From the NCBI GenBank assembly GCA_047629095.1, contig JBLHWM010000005.1, positions 1 to 35,786 of the forward strand: a stretch of 35,786 nt of DNA. The letters run 5' to 3'. Shown piece after piece: positions 1-8,557 of the stretch. Each line of letters begins with the position of its first letter. Position 1 is the stretch's first letter. The translations under genes and the position numbers were made by a program. The DNA comes from CALBMX01 sp047629095 (GTDB lineage Bacteria > Planctomycetota > UBA1135 > GCA-002686595). The notes beneath the pieces were generated by a model. That model worked only from the letters and a program-made list of their open reading frames with translations, searched no databases and was not told the origin of the DNA.

Positions 1-1
1 T

Positions 2-20
2 CCCCCCGCCGCGCGGGGGG
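2..20. other. GC-only inverted repeat at the left edge
   Basis: Seven bases CCCCCCG (2-8) pair with CGGGGGG (14-20) around a CCGCG loop. The repeat lies immediately upstream of a possible -10 element at 22-27 for the oxidoreductase gene. It could be the terminator stem of a gene left of the window or an operator. There is no T-run, and the upstream context is missing. Confidence 0.4.
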
Positions 21-21
21 A

Positions 22-27
22 TATGGT
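22..27 (+). promoter_or_regulatory. Possible -10 element of a leaderless promoter
   Basis: The hexamer TATGGT ends exactly 6 bases before the ATG at 34. This spacing would put the transcript start at or next to the start codon. Similar hexamers at the same spacing occur before the ATGs at 15471 (minus), 10580, 26584 and 28750. The -35 region lies at or beyond the window edge and cannot be judged. Confidence 0.35.
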
Positions 28-33
28 CTGGGG

Positions 34-1422
34 ATGAAAACATATGATGTGCTTGTGATTGGTGGCGGGACGGCTGGTACGGCTGCTGCTGCGGCGGCAG
101 TTCTTGCTCTTGGTGAGGGGGCTCGAGTTGGTTTGTTCAATAAAGGCGAGCTCGGGGGGCTCTGCATTCTGCGAGGATGCATGCCCACAAAGACCATGCT
201 GCATGCGGGGCATCTAGCGCATGAGGCGGCTTCGCACCACACGCCGGGAATCGGTCATGGGGAGTTGAGTATTGACTTCGGGGCAGTAATGGCGAACAAG
301 GACGTCAAGGTGGCCCGGTTTAAGAAGGCCAAGCTCGGTGGAATATCGAATGGTGGCTACGAGGTCATCGATGCCTTCGCGCGCTTTGCTGGCCCCGACA
401 CGATCGAGGCAGATGGGGAACTCTACCAGTTCACTCGTGGGGCGGTCTTTTCGCCAGGTTCGGTGGTCGCCATGCCTCCGATTTCCGGTATTGAAAACGT
501 TACGGTTTGGGACAGCGACGACGTGATGGACCTCAAAGAGGTTCCCGAGTCGGCGATCGTGATGGGTGGGGGAGCGATCGGTTTGGAGCTCGGTTTGTTT
601 CTGGCTCGGATGGGCTGCAAGACGATCCAAGCGAACCGGAGCCGGATCTTCTCCAAGCTCGACCCGGAGCTTGCGGACGAGATGGAAGCGGTGCTCCGCA
701 GCGAGCCAAACATGGAGCTTGTGGCCCCGCTTACGTCCACGATGATTGAGCAAAAGGACGGTATGATCCACCTGCATCTCGATACAGAGTCCGGTCCTAG
801 GACATTGGTCGCAAAGCACTTTGTTGCGGCCACTGGGCGGAATGCCCGTCTGGAAAACATGGGCCTAGAAGCGGCGGGCGTAGAGTTTGAGCGTGGCCGG
901 GTCAAGTGCGACGACTCCATGCGCACCACCAACCCGCGCATCTTTGTGGCGGGAGACGCAACGGGTAAGGATCTGCTGCTGCATATCGCGAACTGGGAGG
1001 GCAAGGCAGCCGGCAACGGCGCAGCCGAGCTACCCGGTGATCACACGGTTGAGCGTCGCCTGCACATGACCGCTATCTTCACCGATCCACCCTTGGCGAC
1101 CATTGGCATCACTGAGGCCGAAGGAAAGATCGCGGGTATTCCCATGGTGACGGCCTCGGCGAAGCTCGCAGAAACGGGGCGTGCCATCACGATGGATGTC
1201 CAACATGGGCTCTGGAAGATGGTCGCCCACGCCGAGACCGGTGAGATTCTGGGTTGTCAGATTTTGGGGCCACGTGCCGATGACATCATTCACATCATCT
1301 CTACGGCGATGTTCTACAACGGCACCGCTGAGGACATGCTGAAGATGCCCTGGTACCACCCGACGATCTCTGAAGTGGGCCTCAGCTTGGCCAGGCAGCT
1401 CGCTGCCCAAGTCGGAAAGTAG
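34..1422 (+). CDS. FAD-dependent pyridine nucleotide-disulfide oxidoreductase (dihydrolipoamide dehydrogenase / mercuric reductase family)
   Basis: This is a 462-residue class I flavoprotein disulfide reductase, a normal length for the family. Visible in order are the FAD Rossmann motif GGGTAG (10-15), the redox pair C44/C49 in CILRGC followed by MPTK, the NAD(P)H motif GGGAIG (178-183), ATGRN (266-270), the second FAD motif FVAGDAT (304-310), and the C-terminal HPTISE (442-447) supplying the His/Glu active-site base. Family members pass electrons from NAD(P)H through FAD and the cysteine pair to a disulfide or metal. The residue before the first cysteine is Leu where lipoamide dehydrogenases usually have Thr. 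No E1/E2 dehydrogenase genes lie beside it, so a role in pyruvate dehydrogenase is unproven. No metal-binding N-terminal domain typical of many MerA proteins is present. The substrate is unknown. It precedes a TetR/RIC stress pair by about 100 bases. Confidence 0.9.
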   Translation: MKTYDVLVIGGGTAGTAAAAAAVLALGEGARVGLFNKGELGGLCILRGCMPTKTMLHAGHLAHEAASHHTPGIGHGELSIDFGAVMANKDVKVARFKKAKLGGISNGGYEVIDAFARFAGPDTIEADGELYQFTRGAVFSPGSVVAMPPISGIENVTVWDSDDVMDLKEVPESAIVMGGGAIGLELGLFLARMGCKTIQANRSRIFSKLDPELADEMEAVLRSEPNMELVAPLTSTMIEQKDGMIHLHLDTESGPRTLVAKHFVAATGRNARLENMGLEAAGVEFERGRVKCDDSMRTTNPRIFVAGDATGKDLLLHIANWEGKAAGNGAAELPGDHTVERRLHMTAIFTDPPLATIGITEAEGKIAGIPMVTASAKLAETGRAITMDVQHGLWKMVAHAETGEILGCQILGPRADDIIHIISTAMFYNGTAEDMLKMPWYHPTISEVGLSLARQLAAQVGK

Positions 1423-1473
1423 GCAGCCCCGGTAAGCGGCGGGCCAATTTCTTTGAAAGAACCGAAGTTCGAC

Positions 1474-1509
1474 TTGACTCGTCCCCCTTAGTGAGTGAAC
1501 ATTCACTTA
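1474..1509 (+). promoter_or_regulatory. TetR-type operator overlapping a candidate promoter
   Basis: The palindrome AGTGAACATTCACT (1494-1507) has perfect 6-base arms around a CA centre. The outer T/A at 1492 and 1509 also pair. This form is typical of TetR-family operators. A TTGACT (1474-1479) lies 17 bases before GAACAT (1497-1502), so the palindrome would cover the -10 region. The regulator gene starts at 1529, which fits autorepression. A role in controlling the downstream RIC gene is inferred. Confidence 0.65.
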
Positions 1510-1528
1510 CCAACACGCCGAGCAACCC

Positions 1529-2119
1529 ATGAATATTAAGACGAGAAGCAGGAAGGCAAGTAGCGAGAGGCGGCAAGAGATCGCTCTAGCTGTTTTGGAC
1601 TTGATTGGTGCAAAGGGCGCCAAGTCCCTCACCTCTGCCCAAATTTCGAATCACCTAGGCCTCAGCGCCGGTGCCATCTTTAGGCACTATGCAGGACTAG
1701 ACGAGATGCTAGAGGCTGCTGTCGATATCGCCATCGATTTGGTTGAGCAGTCTTTTCCCGATAAGAATGCTGACCCGAAGGCGCGCTTACTGCAACTCGG
1801 CTTGGATCGAGTTGCCATTGTTCGGACCCATCCTGGTATCTCTTGGCTGCTCTTGTCCGACCAGGGCTTGCTAGGTGTCCCTGAGCCCGCGGCGAAGCGC
1901 ATTCGCGCCCTTGTGCAGCGCTCGCAGCGATTCGTGGCGCAAGCCCTGAAGCAAGCCGACGCTGCGGGCGATCTGCAACCTGACGCCAAGCCAGATGTCT
2001 CCGCGATCCTTCTCATGGGTGCGATCCACGCCCTCATCAGAACGGGCAAGAATACTCGGGCTCCCAAACCCCAAGTCGTTCTCGAAACCCTTTTGAACAT
2101 GATCTTCCTGCGCGCTTGA
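1529..2119 (+). CDS. TetR/AcrR family transcriptional regulator
   Basis: This 196-residue protein has the usual TetR layout. A basic N-terminus leads into a helix (SSERRQEIALAVLDLIGAKG) and then a helix-turn-helix (about residues 35-56, with ISNHLGLSAGAIFRHY), where the IFRHY end is a family hallmark. The remaining all-helical part would bind the ligand and form the dimer; the ligand is not evident. The gene lies directly behind a palindromic operator at 1492-1509. It is followed after 31 bases by the iron-sulfur repair gene, so the two are probably co-transcribed and self-controlled. NO-responsive RIC genes in other bacteria are more often controlled by NsrR-, NorR- or DNR-type regulators, so a TetR partner is less usual. 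The start ATG fits the family N-terminus. Confidence 0.9.
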   Translation: MNIKTRSRKASSERRQEIALAVLDLIGAKGAKSLTSAQISNHLGLSAGAIFRHYAGLDEMLEAAVDIAIDLVEQSFPDKNADPKARLLQLGLDRVAIVRTHPGISWLLLSDQGLLGVPEPAAKRIRALVQRSQRFVAQALKQADAAGDLQPDAKPDVSAILLMGAIHALIRTGKNTRAPKPQVVLETLLNMIFLRA

Positions 2120-2150
2120 TGCGCGCACAAAACACCAACAAAACACTCCG

Positions 2151-2825
2151 ATGACCATCCTTGCTACGACCACCGTCGCCGAAATTGCCACGCTGTATCC
2201 GCTCTCAACTCGGGTGTTTGCCCGCCACTCAGTGGACTTCTGCTGTGGCGGTCACGAACCACTCGAAGAAACCTGCCAGGCCAAGGGCTTGGACCTCGAG
2301 GCCATCCTTCACGAGCTCGAATCCGAGATCAGCAAGTCCAATAGCGAGCAGGCTCGTTGGGACCTCAAACCGATTCCAGAGCTGATCGCGCACATCATCG
2401 AGCAATACCACGATCCCCTCCCCGAAGAGCTCGCCCGGATCGAGTTGATGGCGCGTAAAGTGCACCGGGTTCACGGGGATAAGGACCAGGCCATGTTCGA
2501 TGGAATCCTTGAGACTTTCCTGGCGATTAGAGCGGACATCGAGCCGCACCTTCGAACGGAGGAAGAGGTCCTCTTTCCCGGTATTCTCGCTGGGCGAAAC
2601 CCCGATGATGTCATGGACGCGATTGAAAACGACCATGAGGGATTGGGCAAGCTACTCCTGAAAATGAGAGCATTTGCGAAGGACTTCATTGTTCCCATGG
2701 AGGCCTGTAACACTTGGCGCGCACTCTTGGTCGGGCTGGAAACTTTGGAGGGCGATTTGCACCGGCATATTCACCTCGAGAACCACGTCTTGCACCCCCG
2801 GGCGAGGATGGCGAGTGCCGGTTAG
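2151..2825 (+). CDS. Iron-sulfur cluster repair di-iron protein, RIC family (YtfE/ScdA/DnrN-like)
   Basis: RIC proteins help restore iron-sulfur clusters damaged by nitric oxide or oxidants, acting in the cytoplasm. The 224 residues match the family length. The N-terminal ScdA_N (DUF542) domain carries the CCGG motif (31-34, after VDF). The C-terminal hemerythrin-like four-helix bundle has the expected di-iron ligands by comparison with E. coli YtfE: H87, H108, H133, E137, H162, H206 and E210. All ligand positions are filled, so the protein should be functional. It follows the TetR gene by 31 bases and is probably in the same transcript. The start is supported by the ScdA_N domain beginning within the first ten residues. 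No NO reductase or flavohaemoglobin gene is adjacent, though a truncated haemoglobin lies at 28750. Confidence 0.93.
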   Translation: MTILATTTVAEIATLYPLSTRVFARHSVDFCCGGHEPLEETCQAKGLDLEAILHELESEISKSNSEQARWDLKPIPELIAHIIEQYHDPLPEELARIELMARKVHRVHGDKDQAMFDGILETFLAIRADIEPHLRTEEEVLFPGILAGRNPDDVMDAIENDHEGLGKLLLKMRAFAKDFIVPMEACNTWRALLVGLETLEGDLHRHIHLENHVLHPRARMASAG

Positions 2826-2871
2826 GCTCCAAACATAAGGTTTTCATTGATTCTCCGTAATCGACGGCCCT

Positions 2872-2904
2872 ATAGCCGTGCATCTTGAAAAGATGCACGG
2901 CTAT
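2872..2904. terminator. Perfect 15-bp hairpin after the RIC gene
   Basis: The 15-base arms at 2872-2886 and 2890-2904 pair perfectly around a GAA loop, beginning ATAGCCGTGC. The hairpin lies 46 bases after the RIC stop and before the next gene. No T-run follows on either strand, so intrinsic termination would be non-canonical. It may instead be an RNA-stabilising or processing structure. Confidence 0.6.
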
Positions 2905-2938
2905 TCTGCGTAGGTGGAATAGGTTCCCAAAGCAGCAT

Positions 2939-2958
2939 CCCCCCCTAGTTCCCCCCCC
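2939..2958 (+). repeat. Two homopolymeric C tracts just before the start codon at 2961
   Basis: C7 (2939-2945) and C8 (2951-2958) flank TAGTT and end two bases before the ATG. The stretch is unlike a ribosome-binding site. Such tracts can vary in length by slippage, and here any change would alter promoter or leader spacing rather than reading frame. Variation is not shown by this single sequence. Confidence 0.5.
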
Positions 2959-2960
2959 TC

Positions 2961-5906
2961 ATGAAACCCACTTCGATCCTAATCGGACTGATTGCCATTG
3001 TTGGCCTTTCGGTCGCCGGCATTCTCCTCTCGACTCCCACCACGCCCGCGGGTGGCGATGGGACTGGCTTGAGTGCAGCAGGTGACGGTAGCGGGTCGAA
3101 GTTGGCGTTGACCAAGTCGCGCGTGGAGACCCTTTCGACTCCGGAACCAGAGCCGACCGAGGTTGCGGACAGGACCGTGATTGTGGACGAGGCTACCTTG
3201 CTTGCCGAGCAAGCTGAGGAGAGGGAAGTTCAGCGCCTTGAAGAGATGGCCAAGGGGCCATTCATGCTGGGACGCGTGGTAGATAGCCGGGGATTCCCCG
3301 TGCCGAATGCCCAGATCAACTTCTCCGGGGATGGTCGCTCGGGAAACCTGCTTGCACTCGGGATGCCCGTGTTTGCATCGGAAGCAGAAACAGATATCAA
3401 CGGTGGATACAAAGCCAGTCGGCGCGGGCTTCGCGGAGAAGAGGTCACCGCCAAGGTCCAGGCGAGGGGCTTCCAGGTCTACCGTGATGACCTTCGCTCC
3501 GAGCGCAGGGGTGAGGACTACTCCATGCCCGCAATCACCATGCAGCGGGGGGTCGTTCTCGGTGGCGTGGTTAGGGACGCCCTTGGTAATCCCGTTGAAG
3601 GTGCCTTGGTGCGCCGAACTGATCCCGGGGAAGAGGGAATGTACGACGGCATGATGGGGATGGCTGCCATGTTCCGTGGGAGGGGGGCGCCCTCGGATAC
3701 CACCGATGAAAACGGTCGATTCGAGTTGGGCAACGAGCCTCCAGGTAAGTATGTCGTCGTCGCCCTGCACGATGCTTTTGAGAAGGCTCGCATCGAGGGC
3801 CAGGCCACCCAAATTGGCATGGAAGACCTGACCCTCCAGTTGGAGTTCCCCCCCTCGGCATCCATCGCCGGGGTGATCAAGGGTTTCCCCCAGGGCAAGC
3901 GCTTCGTCAAGGTCAAGGCTATCCCCGTCCAAGAGGCCGACTCCGAAGAGATCACAGGCATCAGCATTATGATGCAGTCCTTTACGGGGTCCGGGTATTC
4001 CGCCGAAGTGGAAGAGGACGGCACCTTCTTAATCCAAGGCATGCCGGCGGACCGGGAGTTTGATATCACAGCATCCGTTAGTGAGGGCTTCATGCAGGAC
4101 CTTACCTGTTCCAATGAAGTCCGAGCTAAGGCCGGAACCCAGGGATTGGAGCTACAATACGACAGTGGAGCCGGACTCTCTTTTCGGCTCATTGACGGGG
4201 AGACCAATCAGCCGGTTCTAGGAAGTACGGTTCGTTATCGCTGGACGGAAGGCCAGCAGAGCAACTTCGCCATGGGCGCCAAGAAACGCGAGTTTGCCGG
4301 CAGTCGCGTCGAAATTGACGAGCTCCGTCCCAAGGGGGATGCAGGCGTGCTGGCCCTAACGATCACTTCCAGTGGATACAGGGATCAGACAGAGACGGAC
4401 ATCAAAATTGTTGCGGACGAGCAGACTGACCTTGGCCTAATCAGCCTTCAAAAAGCTCCCATCCTTCGGGTTCGTGTGGTGGAGGCTGGTTCAGGGAAAC
4501 CGCTCAGCCGCGCTCGGGTTGGTCTGACACCAACAGAGTCAGGCCAAGTCGAAGGGGCCAACATGATTAACCTGGACTCTAGAGTCATGAACGCCCTCTC
4601 GACTGAGGGTGGAACAGAGCGAACTGATAAAGATGGGTGGGTTGAGGTCTCTGCGGTGAGCACTCCGACCGGTACGCTGACGATTCGACGCTCTGGGTTT
4701 GCCTTGCTGGTCGTGAATGACGTGGCCATGCCGACCTCGGGATGGCGCGAGGAGATTGTCACCCTTTCCAAGGGCGGTGAACTTGAAGTCATCGTTCTTG
4801 ACTCTTTGGGCAATCCGGTGAGCCAGGCTTCCGTGAAGTACAAGTCTGAAGGCGGCGCCGATGGCGATGGAACAACAAGCAAGAAGGGACGCATCAAGTT
4901 TCGCGATGTTGCGGCCGGCGACTACTCCGTCAAGGCAGCACGGCCAGGAGACAATGGAGCATTCTGGGGAGACAGTGCCGAGGCGAAGGCCACATGGACA
5001 CCCTTGAAGGTCGTCTCGGGCGTTGATCAAGAGATCACTCTTCGGGTCCCTCTGGACACTGTCTTGGCAGGTGTTGTGCTGGTGGACGGCCAACCCCTGG
5101 CAGGGGTGCTCGTTAATTACCTTTCTAATCCTGACAGCTCGGGTTCATCCGGTGGTAACCGCCAGTTCCGTGGCAACCGCGGGTTTGGAGGCAACGACAC
5201 CTCCGACACGACGGACGCCAATGGGGCTTTCCTATTGAAGGGACTCAAGCCCGGTGATCGGGCCTTGAGCATCCGGCCTTCGGAATCCGTTCCTAGCCAA
5301 AAGGTCCTAGTGGCCTTGAACGAGGGGCAGAACGAATCGAGCTTTACCCTTAAGATCGGGATCCTAGAGGGCACCGTGGTGGACGCCAATGGCAGCCCCA
5401 TCCAAGGGGCTATCGTTAAGGCCTACAATGCAGACAGTAGTGACCTAGAAGGTGACCGCTTCATGCGCGCCATGTTTGGGGATAGTGGAGGTGTTCGTAC
5501 AGGGCTCGACGGACGGTATTCCCTCATCGGCGTACCCACGGATGTCTCGTTGGTTGTGAAGGGATCGAGCAAGGGCCACACGGACTCATTGTCTGCCCCA
5601 GTCACAGTGGCCGCCGGGAAGAAGAAGACTGACATCGGCATTCAGCTTGGCATGGGCGCGTCAATTCGTGTCAGCCTCACCGGAGACGCCGCTCCATTCC
5701 AGATGATCCGGGCCGAACTCGTCCAAGCCGAGGAGGGTGAGGATGAGCAGACCGTCCGGAAATTCGTCCAAGGATCAGAAGCCCTGCTAAGTGACCTGGT
5801 ACCGGGGAAGTGGAAGGTCAGCCTCTCCACAAACAATGGGCAGAGGGAATCGATGGAGATCGAAGTGAGCGCAGGGGAGGAAGGGCAGGTCACCCTCGCA
5901 CGATAG
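2961..5906 (+). CDS. Large membrane-anchored or exported protein with carboxypeptidase-regulatory-like repeats
   Basis: This 981-residue protein starts with a hydrophobic segment (about residues 5-24) that acts as a signal or N-terminal anchor. A low-complexity Glu/Pro/Thr-rich stretch follows (to about residue 95). Most of the rest is a series of beta-sandwich units of the CarboxypepD_reg (transthyretin-like) type, recognisable by the recurring pattern G-x-V-V-D/x-G-x-P-V-x-x-A/G-x-V. Clear copies begin near residues 103, 200, 606, 701 and 800, and further weaker copies lie between them. No catalytic motif is visible. Such repeats usually serve as structural or carbohydrate/protein-contact modules on the cell surface. 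The next gene, 160 bases downstream on the same strand, also encodes an exported protein, so the two may work together. The specific function is unknown. Confidence 0.85.
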   Translation: MKPTSILIGLIAIVGLSVAGILLSTPTTPAGGDGTGLSAAGDGSGSKLALTKSRVETLSTPEPEPTEVADRTVIVDEATLLAEQAEEREVQRLEEMAKGPFMLGRVVDSRGFPVPNAQINFSGDGRSGNLLALGMPVFASEAETDINGGYKASRRGLRGEEVTAKVQARGFQVYRDDLRSERRGEDYSMPAITMQRGVVLGGVVRDALGNPVEGALVRRTDPGEEGMYDGMMGMAAMFRGRGAPSDTTDENGRFELGNEPPGKYVVVALHDAFEKARIEGQATQIGMEDLTLQLEFPPSASIAGVIKGFPQGKRFVKVKAIPVQEADSEEITGISIMMQSFTGSGYSAEVEEDGTFLIQGMPADREFDITASVSEGFMQDLTCSNEVRAKAGTQGLELQYDSGAGLSFRLIDGETNQPVLGSTVRYRWTEGQQSNFAMGAKKREFAGSRVEIDELRPKGDAGVLALTITSSGYRDQTETDIKIVADEQTDLGLISLQKAPILRVRVVEAGSGKPLSRARVGLTPTESGQVEGANMINLDSRVMNALSTEGGTERTDKDGWVEVSAVSTPTGTLTIRRSGFALLVVNDVAMPTSGWREEIVTLSKGGELEVIVLDSLGNPVSQASVKYKSEGGADGDGTTSKKGRIKFRDVAAGDYSVKAARPGDNGAFWGDSAEAKATWTPLKVVSGVDQEITLRVPLDTVLAGVVLVDGQPLAGVLVNYLSNPDSSGSSGGNRQFRGNRGFGGNDTSDTTDANGAFLLKGLKPGDRALSIRPSESVPSQKVLVALNEGQNESSFTLKIGILEGTVVDANGSPIQGAIVKAYNADSSDLEGDRFMRAMFGDSGGVRTGLDGRYSLIGVPTDVSLVVKGSSKGHTDSLSAPVTVAAGKKKTDIGIQLGMGASIRVSLTGDAAPFQMIRAELVQAEEGEDEQTVRKFVQGSEALLSDLVPGKWKVSLSTNNGQRESMEIEVSAGEEGQVTLAR

Positions 5907-6066
5907 GCCAGCTTCCGGAGGCCCATCTAGGACCGCTCCGTAAGGAATGGCAGGGAAGTTCGTTAGTTGTGAATTGGCGCCTTGCCTACACGGCTTAGAT
6001 CGGCTTTGATTAGGTGGTCCGCTGTAAGCTTCTCCGGCTACTTTTAACGTTCACACTTCGCTCAAA

Positions 6067-8271
6067 ATGACCCGCCTATTCCAGTTCTTAGCTCCTCTAC
6101 TTGCCGTTCTAGGTGTCACCTTTCTGTCGGGTAGCGCCCTTGCTCAAGTTGGACCGGATGGCCAGCCACTAAGCCGCGAGCAGATGTGGCGTGCGCCCAC
6201 TTGGGAAGAGTGGGCTCGCCCCGTGTTGATCAAATGGCAGCGCTCCTATTCCGATGCTGTCGAAATCTCCAAGGAGACGGGCAAGCCGATTTTGGTCTGT
6301 GTGAACATGGACGGAGAGATTGCCTCTGAGCACTACGCGGGGATTCGCTATCGGGAAGTGGAGAGCGCCGCTCTTTTTGAGCCCTACGTTTGTGTGATTG
6401 CATCTGTGTACCGGCACAACTCACGGGATTACGATGCGAATGGAGCCCGTATCGTGTGCCCGAGATTTGGAACGGTCACCTGTGGTGAGCATATAGATGC
6501 TGAGCCAGGGTTGTTTGACCAGTTCTTCGATGACACTCGAGTTGCGCCTCGGCACATCGCGGTGGAGTTGGACTCGACGGAGATGTACGACGTCTACTAC
6601 GCCTTCGACACGGACTCAGTCTTCAAGCAGATCAAAGATGCTGTCATCGATCGCCCGATCAACCCGCCCGCTCCGGGCCTAGGGGATCGCTCGATCGTCG
6701 AGCGCGTCCAGAGCCTGGATGTCGTGGACCGCGAAGCCGTCGAGGTTGCCTACCAAGCGGGCGACTTCGAGACGCGCAAGGCCATCCTTGGCGCCGCGGT
6801 CAAGCATGTCCGCTCCTCCCAGGTTGGAGTGATGCGACTCGCACTCTTAGGTCCGGATCTCGAACTTCGGAAAATGGCCTGGGAAGGTCTGACCAAGAAT
6901 GCGGGGCAACTCACCGTTGGTGGAGGTGCAGTCGACCTGATTGCGGAGGCGCTTCGTTCGCCTATGGAGCAGAGCCAGCAGGAGATGCTGATCTCTACAC
7001 TAGAGGACATGGGCAAGAGCTCTTTCCGAGCGCGTCGACTCGCGAAGGTCTACGCTGGACTCGGCCAAGAGAGCACGATTCTTGACCGGCAACTCTGGGA
7101 GGTAGCGCTCGCTAAACTGGATCCGGTTGGGGCTCCTCCCGAGCTCACAGCTCCCAAGGGTCAGCCCAATGAGCAGGACCCGGAGGCCATGTTGCTGCAT
7201 GCCGAGTCCCTGATTTGCTTTGCCATGAGCGAGGACTTGTCCCCTGAGTTCGCCGCGCTTTTGGTATCGGATGCCATCAGCTCTGCCGTCAAGGCAAGCG
7301 CCATCGGAGCCAAGGGATGGAAGCTTCAATCCGTCCTGGCACTTGGCCGTTACTTCAATGGGGACCGCGTCGGCGCCTACGCAAAGTCGGTTGAGGTTGC
7401 GAAGCTGATTCCCCCAGGTGATGCGAGCCCCCTGTCCATGGCCATGATTGGGCTATTTGGCGAGGCCCGCCAACAGGGAATTGCCCGCTCGATGCGCCGC
7501 CGCAATCCCTGGGCTCCCGAGTGGCTGACGGATATTCATACGGCTTACGGCATTCTGTTGCGCCACCCTTACGGGTCGGACCAGCACGCCGTTGCGAACT
7601 TTGATTTCCTGACGGGAGTCGAGGCGACGGGGCACTCCGCTAGATTCCTCGACCTAGCCATCGAGCGCTTCCCGGATTCCTGGGAGCTGCACGCGCGCCT
7701 ACGTACTCAGCTGCTGAAGGATCGCATGGTTGACGCACTGGACGGCGTGGAAGTGGTCTACGATCGAATGCTCGCCGCTCCTGGCGCTTCTCCTGATTTG
7801 CGTTGGTATGCGGGTTACGCTTCGATTGCCGCCGCTGAGTCCCATCGGCGCATTGGGAACCCGACCCAGGGCGCGATGTCTTACCAGCGCGCCATTGCTC
7901 ACTTCGAGACCGCGCTACAACAGGACGACTCTCACTCCGATGGAGCAGAGCACCACATGGCCATGGCCCTGGCAGGAATGGCCCGTATCGCTTACGAGCG
8001 CGACGAGGACACTCAAGCCTTAGATTGGATCCTAGAGAGCTTCGCGAGGTCCCCTGAATCTGCCGCCACCTTGGATGGGATGACCTTCACTCCCGCCGGC
8101 ACGGCTCGGGCCATTTTAGTCCGCCTGCGCGCTGGGAATCAGACCGACCAGGCCATGAAAATTGAAGAGGCACTCGCCGCCCTCGGCCGCCTAGATCCGG
8201 CCCTTCTCGAGCTTCCAGAGTTCGAGCGCAGGGGCCCCGCGAGCCCAATGGTTCCGGACCCTGCAAAGTAG
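6067..8271 (+). CDS. Exported protein with N-terminal thioredoxin-like fold lacking CxxC and C-terminal helical repeats
   Basis: This 734-residue protein has a signal peptide (MTRLFQFLAPLLAVLGVTFLSGSALAQ, with an ALA-Q cleavage site near residue 27). Residues about 50-200 look like a thioredoxin-fold domain: a predicted helix with EISKETGKP, the strand ILVCVNMDG, and later a cis-proline-like VAPRHIAVEL. The position where CxxC would lie reads MDGEIASEHY, so thiol-disulfide activity is unlikely. The rest is Ala/Leu-rich and helical. HEAT-like turns appear around 230-330 and TPR-like helices in the last third (for example AMSYQRAIAHFETALQQ). It probably acts in the periplasm as a binding or scaffold protein. 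The gene follows the repeat-protein gene on the same strand with 160 bases between. The exact family is not recognised. Confidence 0.75.
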   Translation: MTRLFQFLAPLLAVLGVTFLSGSALAQVGPDGQPLSREQMWRAPTWEEWARPVLIKWQRSYSDAVEISKETGKPILVCVNMDGEIASEHYAGIRYREVESAALFEPYVCVIASVYRHNSRDYDANGARIVCPRFGTVTCGEHIDAEPGLFDQFFDDTRVAPRHIAVELDSTEMYDVYYAFDTDSVFKQIKDAVIDRPINPPAPGLGDRSIVERVQSLDVVDREAVEVAYQAGDFETRKAILGAAVKHVRSSQVGVMRLALLGPDLELRKMAWEGLTKNAGQLTVGGGAVDLIAEALRSPMEQSQQEMLISTLEDMGKSSFRARRLAKVYAGLGQESTILDRQLWEVALAKLDPVGAPPELTAPKGQPNEQDPEAMLLHAESLICFAMSEDLSPEFAALLVSDAISSAVKASAIGAKGWKLQSVLALGRYFNGDRVGAYAKSVEVAKLIPPGDASPLSMAMIGLFGEARQQGIARSMRRRNPWAPEWLTDIHTAYGILLRHPYGSDQHAVANFDFLTGVEATGHSARFLDLAIERFPDSWELHARLRTQLLKDRMVDALDGVEVVYDRMLAAPGASPDLRWYAGYASIAAAESHRRIGNPTQGAMSYQRAIAHFETALQQDDSHSDGAEHHMAMALAGMARIAYERDEDTQALDWILESFARSPESAATLDGMTFTPAGTARAILVRLRAGNQTDQAMKIEEALAALGRLDPALLELPEFERRGPASPMVPDPAK

Positions 8272-8498
8272 CTTATTCATCACTCCCTTTTCTTTATGAA
8301 ATCCTAAACGTGCCTCTCTCTCGGCAGCATTGCCTTCCTTGCACGCTTTGCGCCCGCAAGCCTGGGCCAAGCTCTTGGCCTTGTCTGGCAGAGGGGCCCA
8401 GTGGTCCGGGCCTAGGACTTCTTCGAGTCCTCTTCCGCGGTCGAGTGCTTTGACGGCAACGCCATTCGTAGCCACACCGTGATGAATTACGTCGCTGA

Positions 8499-8547
8499 CT
8501 AGCAGCCCGCCCGATACAGGGCTGCTAGGGTCGCCTCGAGACCCTAG
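8499..8547. terminator. Two overlapping, mutually exclusive hairpins
   Basis: CTAGCAGCCC (8499-8508) pairs with GGGCTGCTAG (8519-8528), a 10-bp stem. CTAGGGTC (8525-8532) pairs with GACCCTAG (8540-8547), an 8-bp stem. They share CTAG at 8525-8528, so both cannot form in full at once. This lies downstream of the plus-strand gene ending at 8271 and beyond the end of the minus-strand gene at 8594. Termination is the simplest role. Confidence 0.45.
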
Positions 8548-8557
8548 ACCATGTGCA

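Noticed and set aside
34..1422. Mercuric reductase or lipoamide dehydrogenase as a firm name
   Set aside because: No MerR/merTP genes, no heavy-metal domain, no C-terminal cysteine pair of MerA, and no E1/E2 genes; only the superfamily is supported.
8191..8475. A 94-residue minus-strand reading frame in the gap after the thioredoxin-like gene
   Set aside because: It overlaps the end of the clear plus-strand gene, has no recognisable domain and lies over inverted repeats.
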